DNA of 56,174 bases from Rhodospirillaceae bacterium (lineage in GTDB: Bacteria > Pseudomonadota > Alphaproteobacteria > DSM-16000 > Inquilinaceae). A program made the position numbers and the translations under genes. The stretch covers positions 1 to 56,174 of the forward strand of contig JACKIG010000026.1 in assembly GCA_020638595.1 (NCBI GenBank), given 5' to 3'. The notes below the pieces were generated by a model that was not told where the DNA came from, searched no databases, and saw only the letters and a list, made by a program, of their open reading frames with translations. Positions 17,343-25,977 of the stretch are shown here, one piece after another; position 1 is the first letter of the stretch, and each line of letters opens with the position of its first letter.

Positions 17343-17609
17343 CTATTCGGCCGCCTGGGACGGGGGCACCACGTTGACGGTGCTGCGGCCGTGGGAACTG
17401 CCGAATGCCACATGGCCGTCGATCAGCGCGAACAGCGTATGGTCCTTGCCCATGCCGACATGGTGGCCGGGATGGAACTTGGTGCCGCGCTGGCGGACCA
17501 GGATGTTGCCGGCCGCGACCGCTTCGCCGCCGAACTTCTTCACGCCGAGCCGCCGGCCGGCGGAATCGCGGCCGTTGCGGGACGAGCCGCCTGCTTTCTT
17601 GTGTGCCAT
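17343..17609 (-). CDS. rpmA: 50S ribosomal protein L27
   Basis: An 88-residue L27 beginning MAHKKAGGSSRNGRDS, with the canonical RLGVKKFGGE and GNILVRQRGTKFHPG. Its N-terminus reaches the peptidyl-transferase centre. Length is standard, with a short extra tail. It lies 30 nt after rplU in the usual rplU-rpmA order. obgE, which often follows, is absent here. Confidence 0.98.
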   Translation of the reverse strand: MAHKKAGGSSRNGRDSAGRRLGVKKFGGEAVAAGNILVRQRGTKFHPGHHVGMGKDHTLFALIDGHVAFGSSHGRSTVNVVPPSQAAE

Positions 17610-17639
17610 TTCCTCTGGGTCTCCCCTGTCGGCGGAAGC

Positions 17640-17963
17640 CTACGCGCCGGCGGCGATGTCGGTGATCTTCAGGACGGTCAGGTCCTGGCGGTGCCCGCGG
17701 GTGCGCTGGTACTTCTTGCGGCGCTTCTTCTTGAAGACCAGGATCTTCTCGCCACGAGTCTGCGCCACCACCTCGGCCGAGACCGTCGCCCCGTCCACCA
17801 GCGGTGCCCCGATCGACGGCGTGCCGTCGCCCCCGACCATCAGCACCTGATCCAGCGCCAGGATGCTGCCGGGCTCGGCGTCCAGGCGTTCGACCTTGAT
17901 GACGTCGTCCTTGGCGACCCGGTATTGCTTGCCGCCGGTGCGGATCACAGCGAAGGTAGGCAT
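17640..17963 (-). CDS. rplU: 50S ribosomal protein L21
   Basis: A 107-residue L21 beginning MPTFAVIRTGGKQYRVA, with the basic KKKRRKKYQRTRGHRQ stretch that contacts 23S rRNA. It has normal length and an ATG start. It is first in the rplU-rpmA transcript, preceded by a near-consensus promoter and a structured leader. Confidence 0.98.
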   Translation of the reverse strand: MPTFAVIRTGGKQYRVAKDDVIKVERLDAEPGSILALDQVLMVGGDGTPSIGAPLVDGATVSAEVVAQTRGEKILVFKKKRRKKYQRTRGHRQDLTVLKITDIAAGA

Positions 17964-17989
17964 CGGATAAGTCTCTCACAAGAACACGC

Positions 17990-18038
17990 GACGACGGCCA
18001 CCGCCCTCGCCAATCGGCAAGGTGGCGGACCCGTCGTC
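17990..18038 (-). promoter_or_regulatory. Stem-loop in the rplU leader RNA
   Basis: GACGACGG (minus-strand sense) pairs with CCGTCGTC across about 33 nt. The interior can also pair (CCACC with GGTGG, and TTGCC with GGCGA). It sits between the promoter and the rplU ATG and may mediate ribosomal-protein feedback. Confidence 0.5.
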
Positions 18039-18053
18039 TCACGAGAAGCGCGC

Positions 18054-18081
18054 ACTATATGATCTTGGCCGCCGCTGTCAA
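18054..18081 (-). promoter_or_regulatory. Sigma70-type promoter of rplU-rpmA
   Basis: On the minus strand a perfect -35 TTGACA (18081-18076) is followed, after 16 nt, by TATAGT (18059-18054). Predicted transcription starts about 80 nt upstream of the rplU ATG. Confidence 0.8.
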
Positions 18082-18116
18082 CCGCGACTATCCCCGCAAG
18101 CGGCGTACCCGCCGGC

Positions 18117-18146
18117 TTGCGGCACCGCCGGCCCTTGCGCTATCGT
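18117..18146 (+). promoter_or_regulatory. Likely promoter of tRNA-Ser
   Basis: TTGCGG and TATCGT are separated by 18 nt, about 38 nt upstream of the mature tRNA. Match to consensus is moderate. Confidence 0.4.
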
Positions 18147-18184
18147 CCCGCCCACCCGACATCGACAGTCGAGCCAATCGCAGC

Positions 18185-18274
<90 letters not shown>

Positions 18275-18385
18275 CATTTAACTCATCGATATTCAAAGAA
18301 TTATGATGCGTGGGGGCGGGTCAGCATGCCCGGCCGCCGGCGGGGGCGTCGGCACCTCTGGTTTTTCGACGAGGGCACGATCGGA

Positions 18386-19138
18386 ATGGATGGGAAGACC
18401 TCACGCGATCGCAGGCGGGAACAGGTCGAGCGCGCTGCTGACGGCTACTATTTCTCCGCGCAGCAGCAGGGCATCGACAACCGATGCCGTGAACGCCTGA
18501 TCCGGCGCTGCATGCCGTTCGTACCGCCGGGCGCGGAGGTGCTGGAGCTGGGCTTCATCGACGGCCAATGGACGGACCAGTTCCTGGCCCGGGACTGCCG
18601 TGTCCAGGTCGTTGAAGGCGCTGAGCGCAACGTCGCCTACGGCATGGAAAAATACAGGGGCGACGCCAGGGTCCGGTTCGTGGCGGCGTTGTTCGAGGAC
18701 TATGATACCGACGTCCGCCATGACGTCGTGCATATGGGTGGCGTCCTGAAACACCTGGCGGAGCCAAGGGCGTTCCTGGTGCGGGCGGCACGGTGGGTGA
18801 AGCCGGGCGGCATCCTGATCGCGACCACGCCCAACGCCCGTTCGGTACACCGCCGGCTTGGGGTGTCTATGGGGCTGCTCGACGACATCCATGGGCTGAG
18901 CGACACCGACAGGGCGGTGGCCAATCTGCGGCACTACGATCGCGACGGCTTCCGCGCCCTGCTGGAGGGGGCCGGGTACCATGTGGTGGCGCTGGGCGCC
19001 GCCATGGTCAAGTTCCTCTCCAGCCAGCAGATGACCGATTATTCGGACGCTCTGTTGGACGCCCTGGATCGGCTGGCCGACGACATGCCGGACATGGGAT
19101 GGTATCTGTACGCCATCTGCCGTCCCGCCGACGGGTGA
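18386..19138 (+). CDS. SAM-dependent class I methyltransferase
   Basis: A 250-residue UbiG-like (Methyltransf_23 type) enzyme. SAM motif I is VLELGFIDGQ (52-61), with an acidic strand end at VVEGAERN. The post-motif region VKPGGILIATTPN is typical of small-molecule or sugar methyltransferases. The ATG at 18386 is used; ATG 18326, behind GGGGGCGGG, would add 20 residues. It opens the glycan region after the tRNA. The acceptor is unknown; an O-methylation of a sugar or lipid fits the context. Confidence 0.85.
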   Translation: MDGKTSRDRRREQVERAADGYYFSAQQQGIDNRCRERLIRRCMPFVPPGAEVLELGFIDGQWTDQFLARDCRVQVVEGAERNVAYGMEKYRGDARVRFVAALFEDYDTDVRHDVVHMGGVLKHLAEPRAFLVRAARWVKPGGILIATTPNARSVHRRLGVSMGLLDDIHGLSDTDRAVANLRHYDRDGFRALLEGAGYHVVALGAAMVKFLSSQQMTDYSDALLDALDRLADDMPDMGWYLYAICRPADG

Positions 19139-19187
19139 CGCCGATCCTTCCTGGAACGGCGTGGGCCGCCAATCGCAGGGCCGTACC

Positions 19188-20411
19188 ATGTCATGGTTCA
19201 CACCGCGACGGCTTGCCCGCTACAAGTCCCTGCTGATCGAATTGATCGGCGTACGCTCGCCCCATGGCGCGGAAGCGCCGGCGGCCGCGTGGACGGCGCG
19301 GCAGTTGGCGGATATCGGCGTGACGGCGGATCTGTTCGATCCCCCGCTGGATGCCCTTGCGGATCATCCCGGATTCACCCCGACCGGGTCCGATTTCGCC
19401 AACCGGCCCTGCGTGTGTGCGCGCGTGCCCGGAACGGGAAGCGGCAGGTCGCTGATCCTGAACGCGCATCTGGACACGGCGCCGGTCGACCCGGATGCCC
19501 GTTGGCGCTTTCCGCCCCACCAGGGGGTGGAGGCGGAGGGCCGCATCTATGGGCGCGGCGCCTGGGATGACAAGGCGGGCGTGGTCATGGCCCTTGCCTT
19601 GGCGGAGGCGTTTCGTGACGCCCCCCGGGGCGGCGACCTGATCCTGCACTTCGTCTGCGACGATGAAATGGGCGGCAACGGATCGCTGGCGGCCCTGGAA
19701 CGCGGCTATGTCGGGGATGGCGCCGTCATTCTGGACGGAACCTGGCCGGAACGCCTGATCACGGACCACATGGGCCAGCTGTGGATGACCCTGACGCTGC
19801 GCGGCGTTGCCGCCCCGGCCTGCAATTCCGCGCGCGGGAAGAACCCGCTGGATGCGGTCGGCGACCTGATCGTGGCGATGAACCAGCGCGAGCGCCAGTG
19901 GCGCGCGCCGGCACCGCAATCCTGGGGAACGGCCGTCAATCCACAATTCCTGACGGTGGGTCAGGTCGTTTCCGGCGGCGGGCCGTTTGCCGTGCCCGCC
20001 GCAGCCAGGCTGGCGTGTCAGGCGGGGTTTCTGCCGCCCCGTTCCTTCACCGAAGTCCGGGCGGAAATCGCGACCCTGGTCCAGACGGTCCTTGCCGACC
20101 ACGACTACGGCACGGCGGACTACGACATGGCGATCACCGGTTTCGACCCGTTGATCTGGGCCGATGCGAACCCGCTGGCGCGACGCCTGCAACGCGTGCT
20201 GGAGGCGCGCACGACCCGGCCGGTCAGGCGTCTAGCGGTGACGGGACACTGCGATCTGCGGCACTTCCACCGTCTCGGCATCCCTGCGTGCCTCCATGGA
20301 CCGGGGGGTGGGGAGAATGCCCATATCGAGAACGAATTCTATCATTGGCCCCACTTCTTGTTGGTGGCGGAAAATATGCTGGCGTTCATGGCGGAATGGA
20401 TGACTGAATAA
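19188..20411 (+). CDS. M20-family metallo-amidohydrolase
   Basis: A 407-residue zinc amidohydrolase of the ArgE/DapE/carboxypeptidase G2 group. Visible metal ligands are His94 (NAHLD), the bridging Asp127 (GAWDDK), Glu160 (CDDEMGG), Asp183 (ILDGTW) and the distal His in ENAHIENEF. The usual catalytic Glu of the DEE motif aligns with Asp159, a conservative change that may alter activity. The lid (dimerisation) domain lies at about 200-320. It lies 49 nt after the methyltransferase and 35 nt before a radical SAM gene. In a glycan cluster it may deacylate an N-acyl sugar or aminoacyl substituent. Confidence 0.88.
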   Translation: MSWFTPRRLARYKSLLIELIGVRSPHGAEAPAAAWTARQLADIGVTADLFDPPLDALADHPGFTPTGSDFANRPCVCARVPGTGSGRSLILNAHLDTAPVDPDARWRFPPHQGVEAEGRIYGRGAWDDKAGVVMALALAEAFRDAPRGGDLILHFVCDDEMGGNGSLAALERGYVGDGAVILDGTWPERLITDHMGQLWMTLTLRGVAAPACNSARGKNPLDAVGDLIVAMNQRERQWRAPAPQSWGTAVNPQFLTVGQVVSGGGPFAVPAAARLACQAGFLPPRSFTEVRAEIATLVQTVLADHDYGTADYDMAITGFDPLIWADANPLARRLQRVLEARTTRPVRRLAVTGHCDLRHFHRLGIPACLHGPGGGENAHIENEFYHWPHFLLVAENMLAFMAEWMTE

Positions 20412-20446
20412 CACCCGGCGCCGCCAGGCAGGGATTTGGACGGATC

Positions 20447-21493
20447 GTGGACGACAGCGTTCGACACACGCAGGACCGGTACGGTCTGCGCCCGCAGGCG
20501 CAGGCCTATCCGATGATGCTGGTGCTGTCGTTCGTCTATCCCTGCAACGCCAAATGCCCGCACTGCCCCTACTCGAATTCCTCCATCCGGCGCAGCTATC
20601 GCGACGCGCCGTACATGCCGGAGGCGCTGTTCAAGGCCATCGCCGACGAAAGCGGCCCGCACGCCGCGTTCCTGCGCATCTCCGGCGGCGGTGAGCCGCT
20701 GCTGCATCCCCAGGCCGTGCCGCTGCTCGGCTATGCTAGGCAGGTCGGCTGCAAGGTCGGGCTGATCACCAACGGGTCCCTGCTGGATGAGGGCACGGGG
20801 CGCGCCCTGCTGGCGGCGGGACTGGACATGATCGAGGTTTCGGTCGACGCCGCCGACCCCGAAACCTATGCCAGGGTGCGCCGCGGCCTGGACTGGCAGA
20901 GGCTTGGCCGCAATGTGCGGCGGCTGCTGGACCTGCGCGACGCTTCCGGCAGCCCCTCGCGCATCGTCGCCTCCGGCGTGGCGCAACACGGCGTCGATAT
21001 CGCCGCGGTCGAGCGCTATTGGAAAGAGCGCGTCGGGGTCGACTATTTCATCAGCCGCAAGTTCCTGACCTGGGGCGACAACACCACGTTGGACGCCGCC
21101 CGGTCGGCGGACCCGACGCCCTATATCGACACCGAAGCCGTGCCCTGTCCCTTCCTGTTCGAACGGCTGAACATCGACAGCCGCGGCGATGTCATGCTGT
21201 GCGGCTTCGACATTGCCGGCAGGACCCATATGGGGCGCGTGCCGGACCAGAGCATCGCCGAGATCTGGCGCGGCGATGCCTTCAGCCGGTATCGCGACCA
21301 GCACCTGGCGGGCAACGGCAGGGCCATGCCGCTGTGTCGCGACTGCCCGGATTGGCAGTATCGGTCCTGGCGGCACAACTACTGGAAAGTCGAGGCGGCG
21401 GCGGCACAGGCGCGGGATGCCCGCCTGGCGGCGGCGGGCGTTGCGGCCGGGACAGCCGACGCCGCCGAAGTCGGTCCGGCCCATGCGCGGTGA
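20447..21493 (+). CDS. Radical SAM/SPASM-domain protein
   Basis: A 348-residue radical SAM enzyme. The 4Fe-4S site is CNAKCPHC (Cys33, 37, 40), followed by GGGEPLLHP and ITNGS. A short SPASM-like C-terminal region carries cysteines at VPCPF, VMLCGFD and LCRDCPDW for an auxiliary cluster. The start is GTG 20447. Its end overlaps the GNAT gene by 11 nt. Relatives modify peptides or act on sugars; the substrate is not evident. Confidence 0.9.
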   Translation: MDDSVRHTQDRYGLRPQAQAYPMMLVLSFVYPCNAKCPHCPYSNSSIRRSYRDAPYMPEALFKAIADESGPHAAFLRISGGGEPLLHPQAVPLLGYARQVGCKVGLITNGSLLDEGTGRALLAAGLDMIEVSVDAADPETYARVRRGLDWQRLGRNVRRLLDLRDASGSPSRIVASGVAQHGVDIAAVERYWKERVGVDYFISRKFLTWGDNTTLDAARSADPTPYIDTEAVPCPFLFERLNIDSRGDVMLCGFDIAGRTHMGRVPDQSIAEIWRGDAFSRYRDQHLAGNGRAMPLCRDCPDWQYRSWRHNYWKVEAAAAQARDARLAAAGVAAGTADAAEVGPAHAR

Positions 21494-22055
21494 ACGCTGC
21501 CTGCTGCGACCCCTCAGCCAGGCAGACGCGCAGGTCACTCTCGCCTGGCGCAACGATCCCGCGCTTCGCGACGCGGTGATGGGGTATCGCTTCCCCGTCA
21601 CGCAGGCGCGGGAAGACGCCTGGTATGCGCGGATCCTGCAAGACGGCGGCGATCGGCGGGCGGACTACGCCATCGAAAGCCTGACGGACGGCGCCATGGT
21701 GGGTATGACGCATCTGGCGGAAATCGACTGGATCGCCCGCCATGCAGGCTTCGGCATCATCATCGGCGACGCGTCGCGCCAGGGCCGGGGCCTGGCCGCC
21801 GAGGCGATGCGGCTGCTGTTCGGCCATGCCTTCGGCGTCTTGAACCTGCGGCGGATCCACCTGAGGGTGGCCGCCTACAATGTCCGCGCCCTGGCCCTCT
21901 ACCACCGGTTCGGCTTCCGCGAGGAAGGGCGCCTGCGCGAGCATGTCTTCCTCAATGGCCGCTATCACGATCTGGTCCTCATGGGGCTGATGCGGGCCGA
22001 CCATGCCACGCGCGTGCCCGACGCCCCGGCGGCCGAGGCCCCCCGGACGGCCTGA
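21483..22055 (+). CDS. GNAT N-acetyltransferase (PseH/RimJ-like)
   Basis: A 190-residue GNAT protein. The acetyl-CoA loop contains RQGRGLAAEAMRLL, followed by LNLRRIHLRVAAYNVRAL and YHRFGFREEGRLREHVF. This is the pattern of PseH-like sugar acetyltransferases and RimJ/RimL enzymes. The extreme C-terminus is Ala/Pro-rich. Co-translated with the preceding radical SAM gene, it probably N-acetylates an aminosugar or other amine of the cluster's product. Confidence 0.87.
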   Translation: MRGERCLLRPLSQADAQVTLAWRNDPALRDAVMGYRFPVTQAREDAWYARILQDGGDRRADYAIESLTDGAMVGMTHLAEIDWIARHAGFGIIIGDASRQGRGLAAEAMRLLFGHAFGVLNLRRIHLRVAAYNVRALALYHRFGFREEGRLREHVFLNGRYHDLVLMGLMRADHATRVPDAPAAEAPRTA

Positions 22056-22110
22056 TCGGCTTGCCGGCGGATGCGGCCACGGCGGGCCGGTCAACTATCG
22101 GGACCGGATA

Positions 22111-22138
22111 TTGCAGATATGAATTCGATCCGTATTCT
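22111..22138 (+). promoter_or_regulatory. Candidate promoter for the dehydratase-asnB operon
   Basis: TTGCAG and TATTCT are separated by 16 nt in the only AT-rich patch of the 283-bp gap between the GNAT and dehydratase genes. The implied leader is about 195 nt long. I see no other element there. Confidence 0.35.
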
Positions 22139-22338
22139 GCTCTATCTGGATGTCCACTTGGGTTCCTCGCCGGGGCCGTGCCGCAGCGCCCGACCATGAT
22201 TCAAGGGATCGATGCCGCCTTGCCCCGGTGGACGGCCTTGGCTTGATCCCGCGGGGGCATGGCGCGGTTCGGCGGCCGCATGGGCAGACGATGAGATGAC
22301 CCGGCCCCGATGTGGACATTCGGGCAAGAGGAACGCGC

Positions 22339-23379
22339 ATGCGCAAGACGCTGTTGGTGACGGGTGGCGCGGGGTTCATCGGGTCGAATTTCGTTCATTT
22401 CATGCTTCGGAACCGCCCGGAATACGACATCATCGTCCTGGATTGCCTGGCCTACGCCGGATCGCTGGACAACCTGCCCGACGCGGTCAAGCAGCCGGAC
22501 CAGAGCAGCGGGTCCGCCTTCCGCTACGGCGACATCTGCAATGCGGACCTGGTCAACGCCCTCACGGCCGAGAGCGACAAGATCGTCCATTTCGCAGCCG
22601 AATCCCATGTCAGCCGGTCCATCGTGGACAGCTGGCGCTGCGTGCAGACCAACATCATCGGGTCCCAGACCCTGGTCGACGCCGTGCGCAAGGGCAACGG
22701 CCGGGTGGAGCGCATGGTCCATATCTCCAGTTCGGAGGTCTACGGCGAGGCAGTGACGCCGCAGATGGACGAGGCGCATCCGCTGAACCCCAAGAGCCCG
22801 TATGCCGGGGCCAAATGCGGTGCCGATCGGATGGTCTACGCCTACTGCGCCACCTATGACCTGCCGGTGGTCACGCTGCGTCCGTTCAACACCTACGGGC
22901 CGCGTCAGCACATCGAAAAGCTTGTGCCGCGCTTCATCACCCACGTGCTGACGGGCCAGGCCTTGCCGCTGCATGGCCGGGGAGAGGCCATGCGCGACTT
23001 CACCCATGTGGACGACCTGTGCCGGGCCGTGGACCTTGCCCTGCATGCGCCCCTGGAACAGGTGCGCGGGGAGGTGTTCAACGTCGCCAGCGGGACCTGC
23101 CGTTCGGTCAGGGGTATCGCCCAGGATATCGCCCGGCTGATGGACGCCGATCCCGGGCGGGTCATCCAGCTGCCGGACCGCCCCGGACAGGTGGCGCGCC
23201 AGTGCGGGGATTTCGCCAAGATCCATCGAACCCTCGGCTGGTCGCCCACCATCCCGTGGGACAGCGGGCTTCGCACGGCCATCGACTGGTATGCGCAGAA
23301 CCCGGACTCCTGGCGCAAGCAGGCGCTGTTCAGCACCCAGCCCATCTTGCAGCCCGATGGGCGCATCGCGCTTCACTGA
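22339..23379 (+). CDS. NAD-dependent nucleotide-sugar 4,6-dehydratase/epimerase (LegB-like)
   Basis: A 346-residue extended short-chain dehydrogenase. The NAD loop is TGGAGFIG (8-15), the active-site strand HISSSEVYGE (about 129-138) and the catalytic Tyr155/Lys159 YAGAK. The NTYGPRQ and RDFTHVDDL motifs are those of 4,6-dehydratases. SEVYG, instead of the RmlB TDEVYG, points to the LegB/WbpS-like branch. The ATG at 22339 follows AGAGGAA. It starts an operon with asnB 20 nt downstream. It would supply a 4-keto-6-deoxy sugar for aminotransferase or dehydratase steps elsewhere in the cluster. Confidence 0.9.
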   Translation: MRKTLLVTGGAGFIGSNFVHFMLRNRPEYDIIVLDCLAYAGSLDNLPDAVKQPDQSSGSAFRYGDICNADLVNALTAESDKIVHFAAESHVSRSIVDSWRCVQTNIIGSQTLVDAVRKGNGRVERMVHISSSEVYGEAVTPQMDEAHPLNPKSPYAGAKCGADRMVYAYCATYDLPVVTLRPFNTYGPRQHIEKLVPRFITHVLTGQALPLHGRGEAMRDFTHVDDLCRAVDLALHAPLEQVRGEVFNVASGTCRSVRGIAQDIARLMDADPGRVIQLPDRPGQVARQCGDFAKIHRTLGWSPTIPWDSGLRTAIDWYAQNPDSWRKQALFSTQPILQPDGRIALH

Positions 23380-23399
23380 CGTCCGGGCGGGATAGCCCC

Positions 23400-25268
23400 T
23401 TGTGCGGGATCTGCGGCTTCGCGGGCACCGGCGACGACGACGCCACGCTCTCGCGCATGGGCCGGACGCTGATCCATCGCGGCCCGGATGGCCATGGGCA
23501 GTGGATCGGCAAACCCGCCGGCCTGGCCGCGCGGCGCCTCGCGCTGGTCGATCCCGAACACGGCGGACAGCCCCTGTTCAATGAAGTCGCCGACGTGGCT
23601 GTGGTGTTCAATGGCGAGATCTACAATCACGCCGCGCTGCGCGAGGACCTGACCGCGCGGGGCCACCGCTTTCGCAGCCACCATGCCGACGGGGAGGTGA
23701 TCGCCCACCTGTATGAACAGCATGGGCCGGCATTCCCGCGCCTGCTCAACGGCCAGTTCGCCATCGCCCTGTGGGATGCGGTCCGCCAGACGCTGTGGCT
23801 GTGGCGCGACCATGCGGGGGTCAAGCCGCTCTATTTTTCCCGCCTCCCGGGCGGCGGGCTGGTTTTCGGGTCGGAGCCCAAGGCGCTGCTGGCGCATCCG
23901 CGCATCTCCCGCACGCCGGATCTGGCCGCCCTGCATCACTATTTCAGCTTCAAGAACGTCCCCGCACCGCTGTCGGCCTGGGCGGAGATCCGCCAGCTGC
24001 GCCCCGGCGAAGGCCTGCGTTGGCAAGCCGGGGACGTCCGCATCGACCGGTGGGCACCGCCGCCGCCGCCGGAAGATCCCCGCATCACCGAGGCGGAGGC
24101 CGCCGGGGAGATCCGCGCCTTGCTGGAACGGAGCGTGCGCCGGCAGATGCAGGCGGACGCGCCGGTGGCCGCGATGCTGTCCGGCGGGCTGGACAGTGCC
24201 GGCGTCGTGGCCCTGATGAGCCGCTTCAGCGCGCGTCCGATCGACACCTTCACGCTGGTGTATGACGACGACCTTCCCGGCAAGCGCGCCGATCGGGCCT
24301 TCGCCCGCCTGATGGCCGAACGCCTCGGCACCCATCACCATGAGCACGGCGTCACCTGGCGGCAGGTGGAGGACGATCTGCCCGCCGTCATCGATGCCTT
24401 CGACGAACCGTTTTCGGGCGTGACGTCGCCCTTCTTCCTGAACCGGCGCATCGCGCAAAGCGCGAAGGCGGTGATCACCGGCGATGGTGCCGACGAGCTG
24501 TTCGGCAGCTACCGATCGCACCGGCTGGCGCAACCGCTGGCGCTGCTGGCCGACATGCCGCCGGACCGCCGGGATGCCGAATTCCGGGCGCGGGCCGCCC
24601 TGCCCGGAGGGGAGGATCCGGCGACGCTGCGGGCACTGCTGACGCGGGGCGACGAGGCGCCGCGGCGCATGGGACTGTACATCGCCGACGACGCCGCCGT
24701 GCGCGCGCTCTATGCCCCCGCCATGCAGGCGGAAACCCGCACCGTTTCCAGCCGGGATCGCATCGCGGGGGAGCTGGGCGCCATCGCCTCGGCCGATCCG
24801 CTCAACCGCATGCTGCTGCTGGATCGCCGCACATTGCTGCCCGATCAGGTGCTGGCGTTCGCCGACCGGCTTTCCATGGCCCATGGGGTGGAGGCCCGCC
24901 CGCCGTTTCTCGACCCCGACCTGATGCGCTACGCCGATACCCTGCCCGGGGCTTTGAAGATCAAAGGCGGCCGGACCAAGCATATCCTGAAAGAGGCACT
25001 GAAGGACCTGTTGCCCGAGGCGCTGGTCAACCGTCCCAAGGAGGGGTTCATCCTGCCCGTCACTGCGTGGATGGCGGGGCCCCTGCGGCCACTGGTGGAG
25101 TGCACGCTGCACCCGGACCGGTTGGCGCGCCACGGCCTGTTGCGTGCCGAGGCGGTCGGGGACCTGCTGGCGTCCCATGCCGCCGGCCGCGCCGACCACG
25201 CCGACCGGCTGTGGACCCTGGTGAATTTCCAGCTCTGGTGGGAACGCCACGTGGACCCGCGGCCATGA
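23400..25268 (+). CDS. asnB: Asparagine synthase (glutamine-hydrolysing) family amidotransferase
   Basis: A 622-residue two-domain enzyme. The class II glutaminase domain begins with the nucleophile Cys2 in (M)CGICGF, and contains RGPDGHG and FNGEIYNH. The synthetase domain has the pyrophosphatase loop SGGLDS (about 261-266) and GDGADELFGSYR. The start must be the TTG at 23400: it alone puts the Cys at position 2, and no ATG or GTG fits. In glycan clusters such enzymes commonly amidate uronic acids rather than aspartate. Its stop overlaps wbqC as ATGA. Confidence 0.93.
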   Translation: MCGICGFAGTGDDDATLSRMGRTLIHRGPDGHGQWIGKPAGLAARRLALVDPEHGGQPLFNEVADVAVVFNGEIYNHAALREDLTARGHRFRSHHADGEVIAHLYEQHGPAFPRLLNGQFAIALWDAVRQTLWLWRDHAGVKPLYFSRLPGGGLVFGSEPKALLAHPRISRTPDLAALHHYFSFKNVPAPLSAWAEIRQLRPGEGLRWQAGDVRIDRWAPPPPPEDPRITEAEAAGEIRALLERSVRRQMQADAPVAAMLSGGLDSAGVVALMSRFSARPIDTFTLVYDDDLPGKRADRAFARLMAERLGTHHHEHGVTWRQVEDDLPAVIDAFDEPFSGVTSPFFLNRRIAQSAKAVITGDGADELFGSYRSHRLAQPLALLADMPPDRRDAEFRARAALPGGEDPATLRALLTRGDEAPRRMGLYIADDAAVRALYAPAMQAETRTVSSRDRIAGELGAIASADPLNRMLLLDRRTLLPDQVLAFADRLSMAHGVEARPPFLDPDLMRYADTLPGALKIKGGRTKHILKEALKDLLPEALVNRPKEGFILPVTAWMAGPLRPLVECTLHPDRLARHGLLRAEAVGDLLASHAAGRADHADRLWTLVNFQLWWERHVDPRP

Positions 25269-25954
25269 CCACGCTGGCCGTGCTGCAACCGGGCTACCTG
25301 CCGTGGCTGGGGTTCTTCGACCTGATGCGCCGGGCGGATGTGTTCGTCCACTACGACGACGTCCCCTTCGACAAGCACGGCTGGCGCAACCGCAATCGCG
25401 TCAAGTCGCCCACCGGTCCCCGGTGGCTGACCGCACCCGTGCGCCACAAGGGGCTGGCCGGACAGATGATCCTCGATGTCGAACTGGACCTGACGCGCCC
25501 GTGGCAACGCAAGCACGTATGCACCCTGGCGCAGCTCTATGCCCGCGCGCCGCATACGGCGGACTATCTGCCGCAGCTGGCCCGGACCCTCGCCGCGCCC
25601 CGGACCAGGCTGGTGGACCTGGACCTCGCGCTCAGCCGGTTGCTGGCCGATTGGCTGGACATCCGCACACCCGCCCATCGCGCCTCGGCATTGCCGATCC
25701 CGGGCGCGATGCCCGGTGCACGCAGCCGGCGTCTGGTCGATCTGTGCCGCCATTTCGGGGCGCGGCGCTATCTGACCGGCGACAGCGCCCGCAACTACCT
25801 GGATCCGGACCTGTTCGCCGCGGCCGGTATCCAGGTTGTCTGGCAGACCTACCGCCACCCGACCTATCCGCAACAGTTCGGCGCGTTTGCGCCTTATCTC
25901 TCCGTGGTGGATCTGCTGTTCAATGTTGGTCCCGCCGCGGCGGAAGTGTTGTAG
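25265..25954 (+). CDS. WbqC-family protein
   Basis: A 229-residue WbqC-family protein. Hallmarks are VLQPGYLPWLGFFDLM near the N-terminus, WRNRNRVKSPTGPRWLT, and YPQQFGAFAPYLSVVDLLFN near the end. The family is common in O-antigen and lipopolysaccharide loci; its reaction is undefined, though an acyl or aminoacyl transfer has been suggested. Translationally coupled to asnB, it probably works on the same substrate. Confidence 0.88.
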   Translation: MTTLAVLQPGYLPWLGFFDLMRRADVFVHYDDVPFDKHGWRNRNRVKSPTGPRWLTAPVRHKGLAGQMILDVELDLTRPWQRKHVCTLAQLYARAPHTADYLPQLARTLAAPRTRLVDLDLALSRLLADWLDIRTPAHRASALPIPGAMPGARSRRLVDLCRHFGARRYLTGDSARNYLDPDLFAAAGIQVVWQTYRHPTYPQQFGAFAPYLSVVDLLFNVGPAAAEVL

Positions 25955-25977
25955 TAGCGGTGAAGAGGAGCCGGCGG

